Positions 37,409-46,797 of a DNA stretch of 64,000 nucleotides are shown piece by piece. Origin of the DNA: Tolypothrix sp. PCC 7910 (GTDB lineage Bacteria > Cyanobacteriota > Cyanobacteriia > Cyanobacteriales > Nostocaceae). The stretch covers positions 5,271,501-5,335,500 of the forward strand of contig NZ_CP050440.1 of the NCBI RefSeq assembly GCF_011769525.1. The letters are read 5' to 3'. Each line of letters starts with the position of its first letter. Position 1 is the stretch's first letter. Below the pieces are notes generated by a model. That model did no database searches, was not told where the DNA came from, and saw only the letters and a list, made by a program, of their open reading frames with translations. The translations under genes and the position numbers were made by a program.

Positions 37409-38346
37409 AAATCCACATTCCCACCACTAATAATTACGCCAATTTTCGCGCCTGGTGCTTTCACTACACCAGCTAATAAAGCGGCTGCTGCTAGTACTCC
37501 TGTGGGTTCAACAACAATTTTCAAGCGTTCCCAAATGAACAACATCGTATTGATAATTGCTGATTCTGAAACTGTCACCATATCATCAACATAATTCAGC
37601 ACTAAGGGGAAGGTGAGTTTCCCCAAGTAAGGAGTACGAGCGCCATCGGCAATTGTATTAGGATTAGTGACAGTTTGCAGAGTTTTGCTGTGAAAGGAAC
37701 GGGTAGCGTCATCGGCTAGTTCTGGTTCTACACCAATCACCCGACAGTTTGGTGAAAGTGCTTTAGCTGCGATCGCACAACCAGAAATTAAGCCGCCACC
37801 ACCACAAGGAACTAGTAATAAATCTAGTTCGCCTACCTCTTGTATCAGTTCTAAAGCTGCTGTTCCCTGTCCCGCGATGATGTGCGGATGATCGTAAGGG
37901 GGAATGAGGGTAAGATTGCGATCGCTTGCTAAATTTTGGGCTAGTTCTTCCCGGTTCGTTGTGTGGCGATTATACAGAATTACCTCAGCGCCATAACCCT
38001 TTGTAGCAGTTTGCTTGACTGCGGGCGCATCATCAGGCATGACAATAGTTGCAGGAATATTGAGTAATTTTCCCGAAAGTGCGATCGCTTGGGCATGATT
38101 TCCCGATGAAAATGTGAGAACGCCTTTATGTTTTTGCGCTTCCGATAGCTGTGCTAATGCATTGTACGCACCCCGAAATTTAAACGCGCCTGTGCGTTGA
38201 AAATTTTCGCATTTAAAAAACACCTGGCTGTGAGTGCGTTCATTCACTGTTGTTGAAGTTAGCACAGGTGTTAAATGAGCAATACCCAAAAGACGTTTTT
38301 GGGCTGCTTGTACGTCATTGATAGTGACAGAATTATCCTTTTGCAT
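37330..38346 (-). CDS. Threonine/serine dehydratase, PLP-dependent
   Basis: A 338-residue fold-type II PLP enzyme of the IlvA/TdcB/serine racemase group: FKCENFQRTGAFKFRGAYNA contains the Schiff-base Lys, FSSGNHAQAIA binds the substrate carboxylate, and PCGGGGLISG holds the phosphate. There is no C-terminal ACT regulatory domain, so it is of the catabolic type. It should convert threonine or serine to 2-oxobutyrate or pyruvate and ammonia, or racemise serine. The last 26 or so residues, Gly- and Trp-rich (GNGDWGRGNG at the end), come from the heptamer repeat. It starts 4 nt after the stop of the membrane/coiled-coil protein gene, so it belongs to the P450 unit. Confidence 0.85.
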   Translation of the reverse strand: MQKDNSVTINDVQAAQKRLLGIAHLTPVLTSTTVNERTHSQVFFKCENFQRTGAFKFRGAYNALAQLSEAQKHKGVLTFSSGNHAQAIALSGKLLNIPATIVMPDDAPAVKQTATKGYGAEVILYNRHTTNREELAQNLASDRNLTLIPPYDHPHIIAGQGTAALELIQEVGELDLLLVPCGGGGLISGCAIAAKALSPNCRVIGVEPELADDATRSFHSKTLQTVTNPNTIADGARTPYLGKLTFPLVLNYVDDMVTVSESAIINTMLFIWERLKIVVEPTGVLAAAALLAGVVKAPGAKIGVIISGGNVDLGEWGLGNSGPPLGIRGNGDWGRGNG

Positions 38347-38350
38347 TTAA

Positions 38351-39118
38351 TTAAATGCTCGTGTACTTTTGATGACCATTTAATTTCCACTCTTCTATTG
38401 TGACATTATTGTCATCAGCAATTAAGCTGGCGGCTTCTCGTAAAAGTTCTTGCTGTTCCTTTTGAATTGACTCTAACCGAGTAGAAATTTCCGCTAATCT
38501 TTGCTGCTTACTTTGATAGATAATTTCCGAGTTTATGGGCAGTATAGCTGATGTTTTATCAGTCCCTTGAGTGCCTTTAATTTTTTGCACTGCAAAACTA
38601 CCAAATGTAGCGAAGGAGATAAAAATAACTTTAGCTAAAGCCTGAAGTAATTTGATGGGAACTTGTAGAATTGACCAACTGGCTGTCTCAATTAAGCGCA
38701 TGACGGCTCTAATAATACTCCAAAGCAGCGCCAAGATGAACACCAGCATAATGCAGCTGATAATAGGATGATTAGCAGCCCAACTGAACATTTGCACTAG
38801 CCGAAAAATTGCTGGGTGTTGCGCTAGCCAATCATTCATCGAAGATGCGATCGCTGTTTGTACTGCTGTTGATGTTGTACTCTTAACTTGCTCAGCAGTA
38901 TGTAAACTTTGTTCTAGAGAACCTTTAGCTTGTTCCCAAGTTGTTGTAACTGTATTAATTGCTTTATCGCTGGCTATATTTGCAGTTTCTTTAAAAGATT
39001 GTCCTGCTTGCTGTGCTGAGTTAGTTAAGGAATTAACGCTATCATCAACAAAATATTTCGCTTGTTGAAGGCTTTGCCAAATTCCTTCAGAAAAATTCAT
39101 ATCTATTTGAGGTGTCAT
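38351..39118 (-). CDS. Membrane protein with flanking coiled coils, unknown function
   Basis: About 255 residues. The N-terminal 95 or so are amphipathic and helical (SVNSLTNSAQQAGQSF, GSLEQSLHTAEQVKS), like apolipoprotein- or plasticity-type repeats; two or three membrane segments lie at about 112-138 (PIISCIMLVFILALLWSII) and 150-175; the C-terminus is a coiled coil (RLAEISTRLESIQKEQQELL). I do not recognise the family. ATG at 39118 has GGTGA 8 nt upstream inside the end of the P450 gene; a GTG at 39130 overlaps the P450 stop. Position between P450 and threonine dehydratase indicates one operon. Confidence 0.65.
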   Translation of the reverse strand: MTPQIDMNFSEGIWQSLQQAKYFVDDSVNSLTNSAQQAGQSFKETANIASDKAINTVTTTWEQAKGSLEQSLHTAEQVKSTTSTAVQTAIASSMNDWLAQHPAIFRLVQMFSWAANHPIISCIMLVFILALLWSIIRAVMRLIETASWSILQVPIKLLQALAKVIFISFATFGSFAVQKIKGTQGTDKTSAILPINSEIIYQSKQQRLAEISTRLESIQKEQQELLREAASLIADDNNVTIEEWKLNGHQKYTSI

Positions 39119-39126
39119 GGCACATT

Positions 39127-40443
39127 TCACCGGGGTTGAAATCGTACCCGCAAACCATCTTTAGGTTGATTCGTGGGTACTCGTACTGTAGCTAAACTTT
39201 GATTAGGCAATATTTCCCAATCATAGCTACGTAGCAAGTGAGCAGCAATAATTTTCATTTCCATTTTGGCAAAGGCAATACCAATACAAATGCGCGGCCC
39301 ACCACCAAAACCAATTAAACTAAAGGGATATTGTCTATTTTCTTGACGCTGGGGACTAAACCTATCTGGATCAAAAAGTTCTGGCTGGGGATAAATTTCT
39401 TCTAAGCTATGGGTGACAAAGATTGAATACAAGAGTTGCCAGCCTGCCGGCACATGAAAACCCTTAAATTCAAAGTCTTTAATTACGCCTCTAAACCCAC
39501 CGCCAACAGGCGAATGTAATCTTTCAACTTCTAATAAAACTTGCTCTAAATAGGGCATTTGTCCCAATTGTTCTAAACTCACAGCACCTTTACTAGCAAG
39601 TTGCATTTGTTCTTCTACAGCACGTTCCTTAACTTCTGGATGACGCGCTAATTCTAAACATAACCAAGTCAACATTGAAGTTGTAGTTTCGTGTCCCGCA
39701 AAAAGTAATAGCACAGCTTGGGCAATCAGTTCCTTTTCACTCATGCTATTACCATCTTCATCTTTGGACTGGATTAACAAGCTAATCGCGTCTTTAGTAG
39801 GGTTTTGCTGCCGTTGTTTTATAACTTGAGTTAAATGTTCTAAAATTTGATTGCGCGCTGCTAAAGCCTTACCAAATGTTGTAAATGGTAATGGTAGGGG
39901 GTTAATAGTAAATAGTCCATTTGTGAGGTTGGTAAATAATTGACTCAGACGCGCAGATTCGGAACCATTACTAGTACCTAACAATAACTGGCTGGCAATA
40001 TCAAATGTTAGCTGTTTAAACTCATAGAACCAGGTAAACTCTTGTAGAGCTTCCCATTTTTTGAGATAAATACTTGTAATATCTTCCATTGTGGCGACAT
40101 AATTTACTAATGCTGGCCCATGTAAAGCCGGCATCATCAGGCGGCGATTCTTGCGGTGTTCCTCTCCATCTTGCAGAAACAGAGATTCGCCTAATAATAC
40201 TTTGAAATTCTCTGGCCATCCTTCACGCCATGAAAAACATTCCATGTGACTGGAAAGCACAAACTCAATTGCTTCTGGCCCCACCATCACCACAGTAGGT
40301 CTACCCAAAATATTAGTTTTAAATATTGAACCATATTGCTGATACCGCTTTTTAACAAAGCTGTAAGGGTCAGCAACAAAGTTAAGCGTCTCACCTAATA
40401 TAGGTAAACCAGATTTTCCAGGTGGTAGTTGAGCAGGTTTCAT
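39127..40443 (-). CDS. Cytochrome P450, CYP120-like
   Basis: A 438-residue soluble P450. PPGKSGLPILGETL is the N-terminal proline hinge; FAGHETTTSM is the I-helix oxygen-activation motif; the ExxR motif is in LEVERLHSP; the haem-binding loop GFGGGPRICIGIAFAK carries the axial Cys. The sequence resembles CYP120 of Synechocystis, which hydroxylates retinoids, and plant CYP90/CYP26-type enzymes. Electrons would come from ferredoxin; no reductase is adjacent. A terpenoid or apocarotenoid substrate is plausible, not proven. It is the first gene of a three-gene unit. Confidence 0.88.
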   Translation of the reverse strand: MKPAQLPPGKSGLPILGETLNFVADPYSFVKKRYQQYGSIFKTNILGRPTVVMVGPEAIEFVLSSHMECFSWREGWPENFKVLLGESLFLQDGEEHRKNRRLMMPALHGPALVNYVATMEDITSIYLKKWEALQEFTWFYEFKQLTFDIASQLLLGTSNGSESARLSQLFTNLTNGLFTINPLPLPFTTFGKALAARNQILEHLTQVIKQRQQNPTKDAISLLIQSKDEDGNSMSEKELIAQAVLLLFAGHETTTSMLTWLCLELARHPEVKERAVEEQMQLASKGAVSLEQLGQMPYLEQVLLEVERLHSPVGGGFRGVIKDFEFKGFHVPAGWQLLYSIFVTHSLEEIYPQPELFDPDRFSPQRQENRQYPFSLIGFGGGPRICIGIAFAKMEMKIIAAHLLRSYDWEILPNQSLATVRVPTNQPKDGLRVRFQPR

Positions 40444-40555
40444 TCTTGAACTGTTTTCTGATAATTATCAAGATTAACAAAAAACACCAAAGCAACACAT
40501 TGCAATAGCAATTACCATCACACTTTACAACAGATAAATCATTCGTAATTCGTAG

Positions 40556-40583
40556 GATGCGTTAGGCGAAGCCGTAACGCATC
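40556..40583. repeat. Palindromic GATGCGTTA repeat, copy 2
   Basis: GATGCGTTA and TAACGCATC flank a 10-nt loop, with a third cgcatccca immediately to the right. It has the same arms as the copy at 1908. Confidence 0.7.
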
Positions 40584-40605
40584 CCAGCAACGCATCCCAC
40601 CAAAT

Positions 40606-43600
40606 CTATGCAATCACAGTAATATCATTGCTTGTGAGTGCGGCTCTATTGAATAATTGACCTATCTGAATTTGTGCACTGCTACCAGTACCATCGGCAT
40701 CAAAGAATAAATTACCCCGAAGGCGATCATAAATAAAGCGATCGCTTTCTGTAGTCGCCCTTGTTCCAGTGCGGAACAAGCCAGCATCCAGCGTACCAAG
40801 TGCTTGCGAGAGACTAAATTCAGATTTAGAAATGATGATTTTATCCACACCGGGGTTAAAGTCGATGACGGTATCAAATTCACCTGTACCAGATAAGTAA
40901 AAGCGATCGCTACCGCTACCACCAGTTAAAAAGTCCCTTCCTTCACCACCAGCTAGCCAATCATCGCCATCGCCACCGAGTAAGACATCATTACCCGCAT
41001 CGCCATACAGCCTGTCGTTACCATCTCCACCTTCGAGTGCATCATTCCCGCTACCACCACTGAGGGTATCGTCACCTTTTCCACCTAGCAAGCCATCATT
41101 ACCTTCATCACCGTAAAGGTTGTCGTTGCCATCTCCACCTTCTAGTGCATCATTGCCGCTACCACCATACAGGAAATCATTGTTTTTGTTGCCTGTGATG
41201 ATATCGTTACCACCTAGACCCCGGATAATATCGACTTTGTCAGTACCGATGAGGATATTATTACCGGATGTGCCATTTATGGTGTTAGGAACTGGTATGT
41301 TAAATCTCGCTACACTGGGGTCATGGTCGCTATCCTGGTCAGCAAACTCTGAGTTGATGTGTACTACATCATAGCCATCGAGTTGATTTAGCAGATTCTT
41401 ACTAACAAGGATGTGGTCAAGTACTTGGGCATTACCTTCAAAATTGTAGGTATAACGCTCATTTTCCGGCAAGGTTTCAATGAGGGAAGTTAGCCCAGCA
41501 CTTTCTAGAGTGCTGACAGGTTTGGAAAACTCAAAGTCATTTAAGTCACCCGCTACTACGACATTAGCGTTGGGATTGATCGCTAAAATACTCTCAACAA
41601 AATTTTTCACCACCGTTGCTTGTTGCTGACGCTGAGTTTCGCTGGTGAGGGTAGGCGGTTGATTTGGCCCGTATAAAGCTTGGTCACCACCTTTAGAGTT
41701 AAAGTGATTGCCAACGATATAAACAGTCTGCCCGTTGAAAGTAAATTCACCAACTAAAGGCTTACGACTGGTAGTAAAAGCAGAGTTTGTCGGATCAAGG
41801 CGACCGGGACTAGCAGAAAGGGTAGGTACACCATTAACATCGCTAACTGTAGTGTTAGAAGTAGAAGTACCACCAGCGCGATCGACAAACTGCACGCGAT
41901 CGCGATTAAATAAGAAGCCTTGGCGAATATTCCCACCAGGTTCACCACCATCTTGGTTATTGACTGGGTCGATTTGACGATATTCGTAGCTAGGGCCACC
42001 CGCAGCTTTAATCGCATTAATTAATGTTTGGTAAGTTGTACTAGCATCAACTACCCCGTTATTTGTTGCCCCGTTATTATCCTGAATTTCTTCCAGAGTA
42101 ATAATATCTGGTGATTTCAGGTTATTGACAATTCTATTGGCAATATTTTGAAACTTGCTTACAGGGTCGCCAGGGTCAAGGTTTTCGACGTTGAAGGTAG
42201 CAACTGTTAATTGGTCAGCGCTAGCAGTTAAATTTGTAACTTCCTTGGTGAGATTATCAGAGGTAACACTTACGGAAGTTGGTAGAACTTCGTAATTACT
42301 AAAGTTATAATCAACCACGCCTGTAATTGTGGCAAAAATTGCACCGACATTCACCTTGGGAGAGTTACCAGAGGTAAATAAAGTATCATCAATTTGGATA
42401 CGCTCTGGATTAAAATCATTAGCACTAACTGCGATACCACCTCTAGCAGTGCGTCCGGTAGCATTCGCGCCATTATCCGCTAACACCCAGATTTCTCCAA
42501 AATTATTAGTCGGGCTAACTGCAACAGGATTATTTACCTGTACCCGCATCCCTTCCAAGCTTTCGTAGAAATCAATACCATCTTGGGCTGGGTCAAAGGT
42601 GGTAATTCCGGTTTCGATATTACTAGTAGTATCATTATCAATTACCGATGTGGGGATTGTTCTACCACCATTACCGAGAATTGTGGCAGTCGGCAAAGCA
42701 TTACCACTGGAGAGTTTGGTAATTGAGGGGCTGGTAATTTGGGTAGTCGTTAAGTTATTAGCATTATTACCAGGGCGGAATTCCGTTACTGTACCACTAA
42801 CCTGTACTGCGTCCCCAACTTGCACAGTGGGTGCTGATGAAGTGAAAACAAAAATTCCTTCAGAAGTGCGATCGCTACTATCTGGGTTAGGGTCTTGGAG
42901 ATAAAAACCGCGCGCCGCCACAGCTGTTACAATCCCCGGTACATTGGTAACAGTTTTCCCATTGAAGGGGGAGGTATGACTAACTCCTTGAATGTCGCTA
43001 ATTCTCACAGGTGGGGTAACTTCAAATACAGCAACCGTCTTGCTAACTTCGTTTGTTGTCACCAACAAAGGCTTACCTGTGGGACTGTCGGCGGCGGAAA
43101 TAAAAGTCAGCCCTTCTACTGCTAAATCTTCTGGTGTATTAATATACTGTACAAAAGTTGGTTTGCTAGGATTTGTCACGTCATAGACGATGACATCGCC
43201 AGTCCGTTCTAAACCGATAAACGCATAGGTGCGGTTGTTAATGACTCCGATCGCCACACCTTCCGGTTCAGGCCCTTTATTATCGCTGCGGGTGTCAAAG
43301 CCAGCAGCCAAGCCCTCTGAGTTAAACAGAGTTGGGACTTTACTAGCGGTAATTTGTTCGAGTTGATCGCCACTATCAAAAACTTGTTTACCGCTAGCAT
43401 CCCAAATTGAAAAGGAACGCGCCCCAAATGCTTCGATGCGATCAAAGTCCCCATCGCCGTCAGTATCGCCAGAGGCAGTTGTTACCGTTAACCTTCCCAA
43501 GTTAGCGTTATTTTTTAAGGTTGCGGCATTGGGGAAAACAGTTGGATCTAAAGCATATCCAGCAGCACCAACCCGAATTTCCTCGCTAAATCCTGTGTAG

Positions 43601-45777
43601 TCGCGGGCATCGCCTTCGTTGGCTGTAATGTAGTAGGTTTGTCCATTAGCTGTAAAACTAGCGATCGCATCAGGTTGATATAAGCCAACTACAGGCCAGT
43701 TTTTGATATTAATGCCGCCATCGCGATCGCTGGCATCAATACCATTACCAGGTAAGTTGTAATTTTTCACACCCAACGGCAAAATATCGGTGATGGTAGC
43801 GCTGGCAATATCGAGAATTGCGATCGCATTATTTTCCTGCAATGTCACGTAAGCTTTTGTGCCATCTCCCGAAAAAGCAATATATTCGGGTTCCACATCT
43901 TGAGCTACGGTGGCACCAGGGCCAAAAATCCGCACACCCGCAGCTTTTAGGGCATCAATTTGACTATTGAACGCCGTGAAGCCAGCAGTTTGCACTGTAG
44001 CGTTGGCAACTCCATTCGCCAGGTTAATAATGCTCACAGAACCTTCAGGGTCGAAGGAATTAGCTTGTTTATAGCTGTTAGGTTCGCCTTCGTTAGCAGT
44101 TAAGACCTTTGTACCATCGGGTGTAAAGGTAAGCATATCCGGCAGATAGCCCACTTCTACAGAGTTCAAAAACGAACCATTGGCGGCATTAAAGAAGCTA
44201 ACCTGCCCAGAAAGTTGCGCGCCTGTTGTGGTGTTGCGAATTGCATAAGCAACTGCTACTGTTCCATTTTTGACAGCTACACTGTTAGGAATAATTTCCG
44301 TACCAGTAGGCGCAGTAAATCCAGGAGTCAGGCTACCTGCTGCTGTCAATGCTCCGGTGTTGCTAACTCCGTAGATTTCGATAGTGGTACCTGCTACAAC
44401 AAACAGGCGATCGCTTCCTGGATCGAAGGCGGAAATTTCAGCACCATTCGCACTGGTGAAACCGCCAACTTTTTGCAAAGTGCTGGTGTTGTTGTTGGTA
44501 ATCGTAATATTTTGCGAAGTGGTGTTACCTAAAGCAATACCTGCAGAAGGTGTCGCGATTGTCAAGGTTGCAGTTTCAGTTGCTTCTGCGATCGCATCAT
44601 CTGCCACGATAAAGGTAACGGAACCGCTAGTTTGTCCATTAGCAATGGTGATGGTGTTGCTGCTGAGGTAATAATCTCCGCTGGTGATACCTGTACCTGT
44701 AACTGCTAAATTCACTGTTTGATTACCAACAACTGCACTAGAAGCAGTAGCAGTCACAGTGATGGCTGTTGTATTCGCTTCCAAACCAGCAGTAGTGCTA
44801 ACAGATAAATTCACAGTCGGCACAACAGGAGTATCATTATCTGCGATCGTAATATTCTGCGAAGCTGTACCAAGGGTAATTCCAGAGGAAGGATTGCTGA
44901 GAGTTAAAGTTGCTGTTTCATTACCTTCAACTAAAGCATCATCGACAACTGTAAAGGTGACAAAACCAGTTGTTTGTCCATTGAGAATTGTGATTTTATT
45001 ACTGCTAAAAGTGTAATCGCCTGGAGTAATGCCAGTTCCCGATACACCTAAGTCAACTGTTTGATCGCCAGTAACAGCACTAGAGGCGGTAGCAGTGACT
45101 GTAATGACTGTTTGGCCTGCTTCCGTACCAGAGTTGCTGCTGACTGATAGATTGACACTTGGGGTAACAGATGAAGTAATCGTAAATGATGATGGCCAAT
45201 CAGACACATTAGTTGCCGTTAAACTTGCTGTCCAATTTGCTGGATTTGAGATTGCAGATAGTAATTGTGTTTGAGTTCCAGAATTAGTAGAACTACTGTA
45301 ATAACCATTGCTGTTGGGTATAGCTACCGAAGAAGTTCCTGTTACTAAAATGCCACCATTCGTAACAGTGGGTTCAGCAGATGTGCTTGCACTTGTAGCG
45401 TTACTACTCCAATTATTAGAACTAAGTGCATAAATTAATTTTCGGTTTGCCAATTCACCTGTAAAAATAGTCAGTGAATCACCAGTTGCATTCAAAGCAA
45501 AATTACTAGGATTATTGGAACTAAAACCTGGTGAGTTATTAGTACCTGAGTTTACCCAAGTTAGCACTGTACCAGCAGGGATTTTGGTCGGAGCAGTATA
45601 GGTGAGAATGCCTTCACCCGTTCTAAATCCACCACTAGATAGCCAACCATTATCTGTAACATTAAAACTTGTATCTGCCTCAATATCTACAAGTACTAAA
45701 AAACGAATGCTATCTGGATTACTAGTGTTAAAACCAACGATCGCAACATCACCAGGATTTAAAATTGTAGGTGCCAT
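40606..45777 (-). CDS. Secreted multi-domain RTX nuclease (ExeM/NucH type)
   Basis: A 1723-residue secreted protein with no N-terminal signal; a type I secretion substrate by its C-terminus. Order: an N-terminal beta domain (1-195), two Calx-beta domains (about 205-315 and 320-430), a beta-propeller of the choice-of-anchor I/phytase-like type (about 435-930), an OB-like region (940-1180), and an EEP nuclease domain (about 1190-1500) with FNVEN, TLEEIQD, GNHFNSKGG, AGDLNDF, LDHILVS and SDHDP. Then come RTX Ca-binding nonapeptides (about 1520-1625, GGSGNDALEGGDGND and similar) and a C-terminal domain (FDTVIDFNPGVDKI). It probably degrades extracellular DNA for phosphate or nucleotide scavenging. 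No ABC exporter is adjacent. Confidence 0.88.
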   Translation of the reverse strand: MAPTILNPGDVAIVGFNTSNPDSIRFLVLVDIEADTSFNVTDNGWLSSGGFRTGEGILTYTAPTKIPAGTVLTWVNSGTNNSPGFSSNNPSNFALNATGDSLTIFTGELANRKLIYALSSNNWSSNATSASTSAEPTVTNGGILVTGTSSVAIPNSNGYYSSSTNSGTQTQLLSAISNPANWTASLTATNVSDWPSSFTITSSVTPSVNLSVSSNSGTEAGQTVITVTATASSAVTGDQTVDLGVSGTGITPGDYTFSSNKITILNGQTTGFVTFTVVDDALVEGNETATLTLSNPSSGITLGTASQNITIADNDTPVVPTVNLSVSTTAGLEANTTAITVTATASSAVVGNQTVNLAVTGTGITSGDYYLSSNTITIANGQTSGSVTFIVADDAIAEATETATLTIATPSAGIALGNTTSQNITITNNNTSTLQKVGGFTSANGAEISAFDPGSDRLFVVAGTTIEIYGVSNTGALTAAGSLTPGFTAPTGTEIIPNSVAVKNGTVAVAYAIRNTTTGAQLSGQVSFFNAANGSFLNSVEVGYLPDMLTFTPDGTKVLTANEGEPNSYKQANSFDPEGSVSIINLANGVANATVQTAGFTAFNSQIDALKAAGVRIFGPGATVAQDVEPEYIAFSGDGTKAYVTLQENNAIAILDIASATITDILPLGVKNYNLPGNGIDASDRDGGINIKNWPVVGLYQPDAIASFTANGQTYYITANEGDARDYTGFSEEIRVGAAGYALDPTVFPNAATLKNNANLGRLTVTTASGDTDGDGDFDRIEAFGARSFSIWDASGKQVFDSGDQLEQITASKVPTLFNSEGLAAGFDTRSDNKGPEPEGVAIGVINNRTYAFIGLERTGDVIVYDVTNPSKPTFVQYINTPEDLAVEGLTFISAADSPTGKPLLVTTNEVSKTVAVFEVTPPVRISDIQGVSHTSPFNGKTVTNVPGIVTAVAARGFYLQDPNPDSSDRTSEGIFVFTSSAPTVQVGDAVQVSGTVTEFRPGNNANNLTTTQITSPSITKLSSGNALPTATILGNGGRTIPTSVIDNDTTSNIETGITTFDPAQDGIDFYESLEGMRVQVNNPVAVSPTNNFGEIWVLADNGANATGRTARGGIAVSANDFNPERIQIDDTLFTSGNSPKVNVGAIFATITGVVDYNFSNYEVLPTSVSVTSDNLTKEVTNLTASADQLTVATFNVENLDPGDPVSKFQNIANRIVNNLKSPDIITLEEIQDNNGATNNGVVDASTTYQTLINAIKAAGGPSYEYRQIDPVNNQDGGEPGGNIRQGFLFNRDRVQFVDRAGGTSTSNTTVSDVNGVPTLSASPGRLDPTNSAFTTSRKPLVGEFTFNGQTVYIVGNHFNSKGGDQALYGPNQPPTLTSETQRQQQATVVKNFVESILAINPNANVVVAGDLNDFEFSKPVSTLESAGLTSLIETLPENERYTYNFEGNAQVLDHILVSKNLLNQLDGYDVVHINSEFADQDSDHDPSVARFNIPVPNTINGTSGNNILIGTDKVDIIRGLGGNDIITGNKNNDFLYGGSGNDALEGGDGNDNLYGDEGNDGLLGGKGDDTLSGGSGNDALEGGDGNDRLYGDAGNDVLLGGDGDDWLAGGEGRDFLTGGSGSDRFYLSGTGEFDTVIDFNPGVDKIIISKSEFSLSQALGTLDAGLFRTGTRATTESDRFIYDRLRGNLFFDADGTGSSAQIQIGQLFNRAALTSNDITVIA

Positions 45778-46418
45778 AATTTAGGAATCAAATTGATGTG
45801 TGGAAATCACTTCTGCCTGCACAAATTTCGCCAAACTGGCAATTACGATGCAAAAAATAACGGCCTATCTAGAAACAGGTCGTACCTTTTGTAGTATTTT
45901 TATACTCATTGCATAAATTCTGCGTTCCGCAGATTTATACGTGTAAATTATTACTGGAATATACTTATTTCAGGTTAAGAAAAGACTATGAATAAGTAAA
46001 TTCACTAAAGATTTATAAATAATAGATTTAATTAATTTAATATTTACGCAAGTATTATATTTTGTAGTAAGAGTTATTAAGAGTCAAAAGTCAAGAGTAT
46101 ATAAACTGCGTCTACTTTAAAATCCGACGTTGCATATTTGCGGGATAAATTCAGACATTTGGACAAAGCTGAAAGTCGATTCTTTGCGCCTACCCTTCTC
46201 CTGACGGAGACGCTACGCGCTAAGCGTTGGCAGCCTCTCGTAGATAACCTATGCCGTAGGCTTTACGGGAAGGCACTTCGTGTCTATGCGCCTACCCTGC
46301 GGGTTCTGCTTTGCAGTATGCGTGAGACAAAAATCATCCCATTAATCAGCAACGCCAATAATTAATTGGTTCGTTAACGCTCAACAGTCAACACTATTAA
46401 AATCAATGGCATAGACCG
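45778..46418. other. Intergenic region upstream of the RTX nuclease
   Basis: AT-rich promoter-side sequence (45778-46180), then the GC-rich repeat cluster at 46186-46325. No credible gene. Confidence 0.5.
46186..46325. repeat. Cluster of small palindromic repeats
   Basis: GCGCCTACCC occurs at 46186 and again at 46288. Between them are ggagacgctacgcgctaagcgttgg and atgccgtaggctttacggg, which contain overlapping short inverted repeats. It resembles the REP-like sequences scattered through Nostocales genomes. Confidence 0.55.
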
Positions 46419-46706
46419 TTAGTAATACATCGGATTTGTCTTCGCCTGAAAGTCATGACAGTGAATAGCTTCTTCTGTATTAGCAATCGAAGGATGTACA
46501 GTACACTTGAGGCGGTAATTATCGGTGAAAAACTGACAACCTGTGCAAGGTATTTGATGCATTTTCTTGGCTTTATTGACACTATCTCGTGCTGCTGACC
46601 ACAAACTCCACGCACCTAGAATAACGACAGACCACGCAACAACAAAGCAAATAGGGACTAGAAGGGCTTGAATCCCATAGATCAAAGCAGCAATTAGTTT
46701 TAACAC
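46419..46706 (-). CDS. Conserved small membrane protein with Cys/His cluster
   Basis: A 95-residue protein with one or two hydrophobic helices at about residues 3-36 (LIAALIYGIQALLVPICFVVAWSVV) and a soluble tail holding C-T-G-C, then C-T-V-H and H-C-H, a candidate metal- or cluster-binding set. The reading frame, hydrophobic N-terminus and Cys spacing look conserved in type, but I cannot name the family. It is the last gene of the petP-get3d-chlG group on the same strand, about 90 nt after chlG, so it may share their transcript. Confidence 0.6.
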   Translation of the reverse strand: MLKLIAALIYGIQALLVPICFVVAWSVVILGAWSLWSAARDSVNKAKKMHQIPCTGCQFFTDNYRLKCTVHPSIANTEEAIHCHDFQAKTNPMYY

Positions 46707-46797
46707 GGCAACTTCTGATAGTAGTTAAAAATTAGGAGTTAGAAGTAATATTACCTTCTAACCCCTATCTCTTTACTTCTTACTCTAGAAGTATAAA

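Noticed and set aside
42895-43186. Overlapping frames antisense to the RTX nuclease
   Set aside because: Shadows of the long, domain-supported gene on the other strand.
46138-46365. Open frame of 75 codons on the + strand
   Set aside because: It crosses the palindromic repeat cluster and has no ribosome-binding site or family; its residues follow the repeat DNA.
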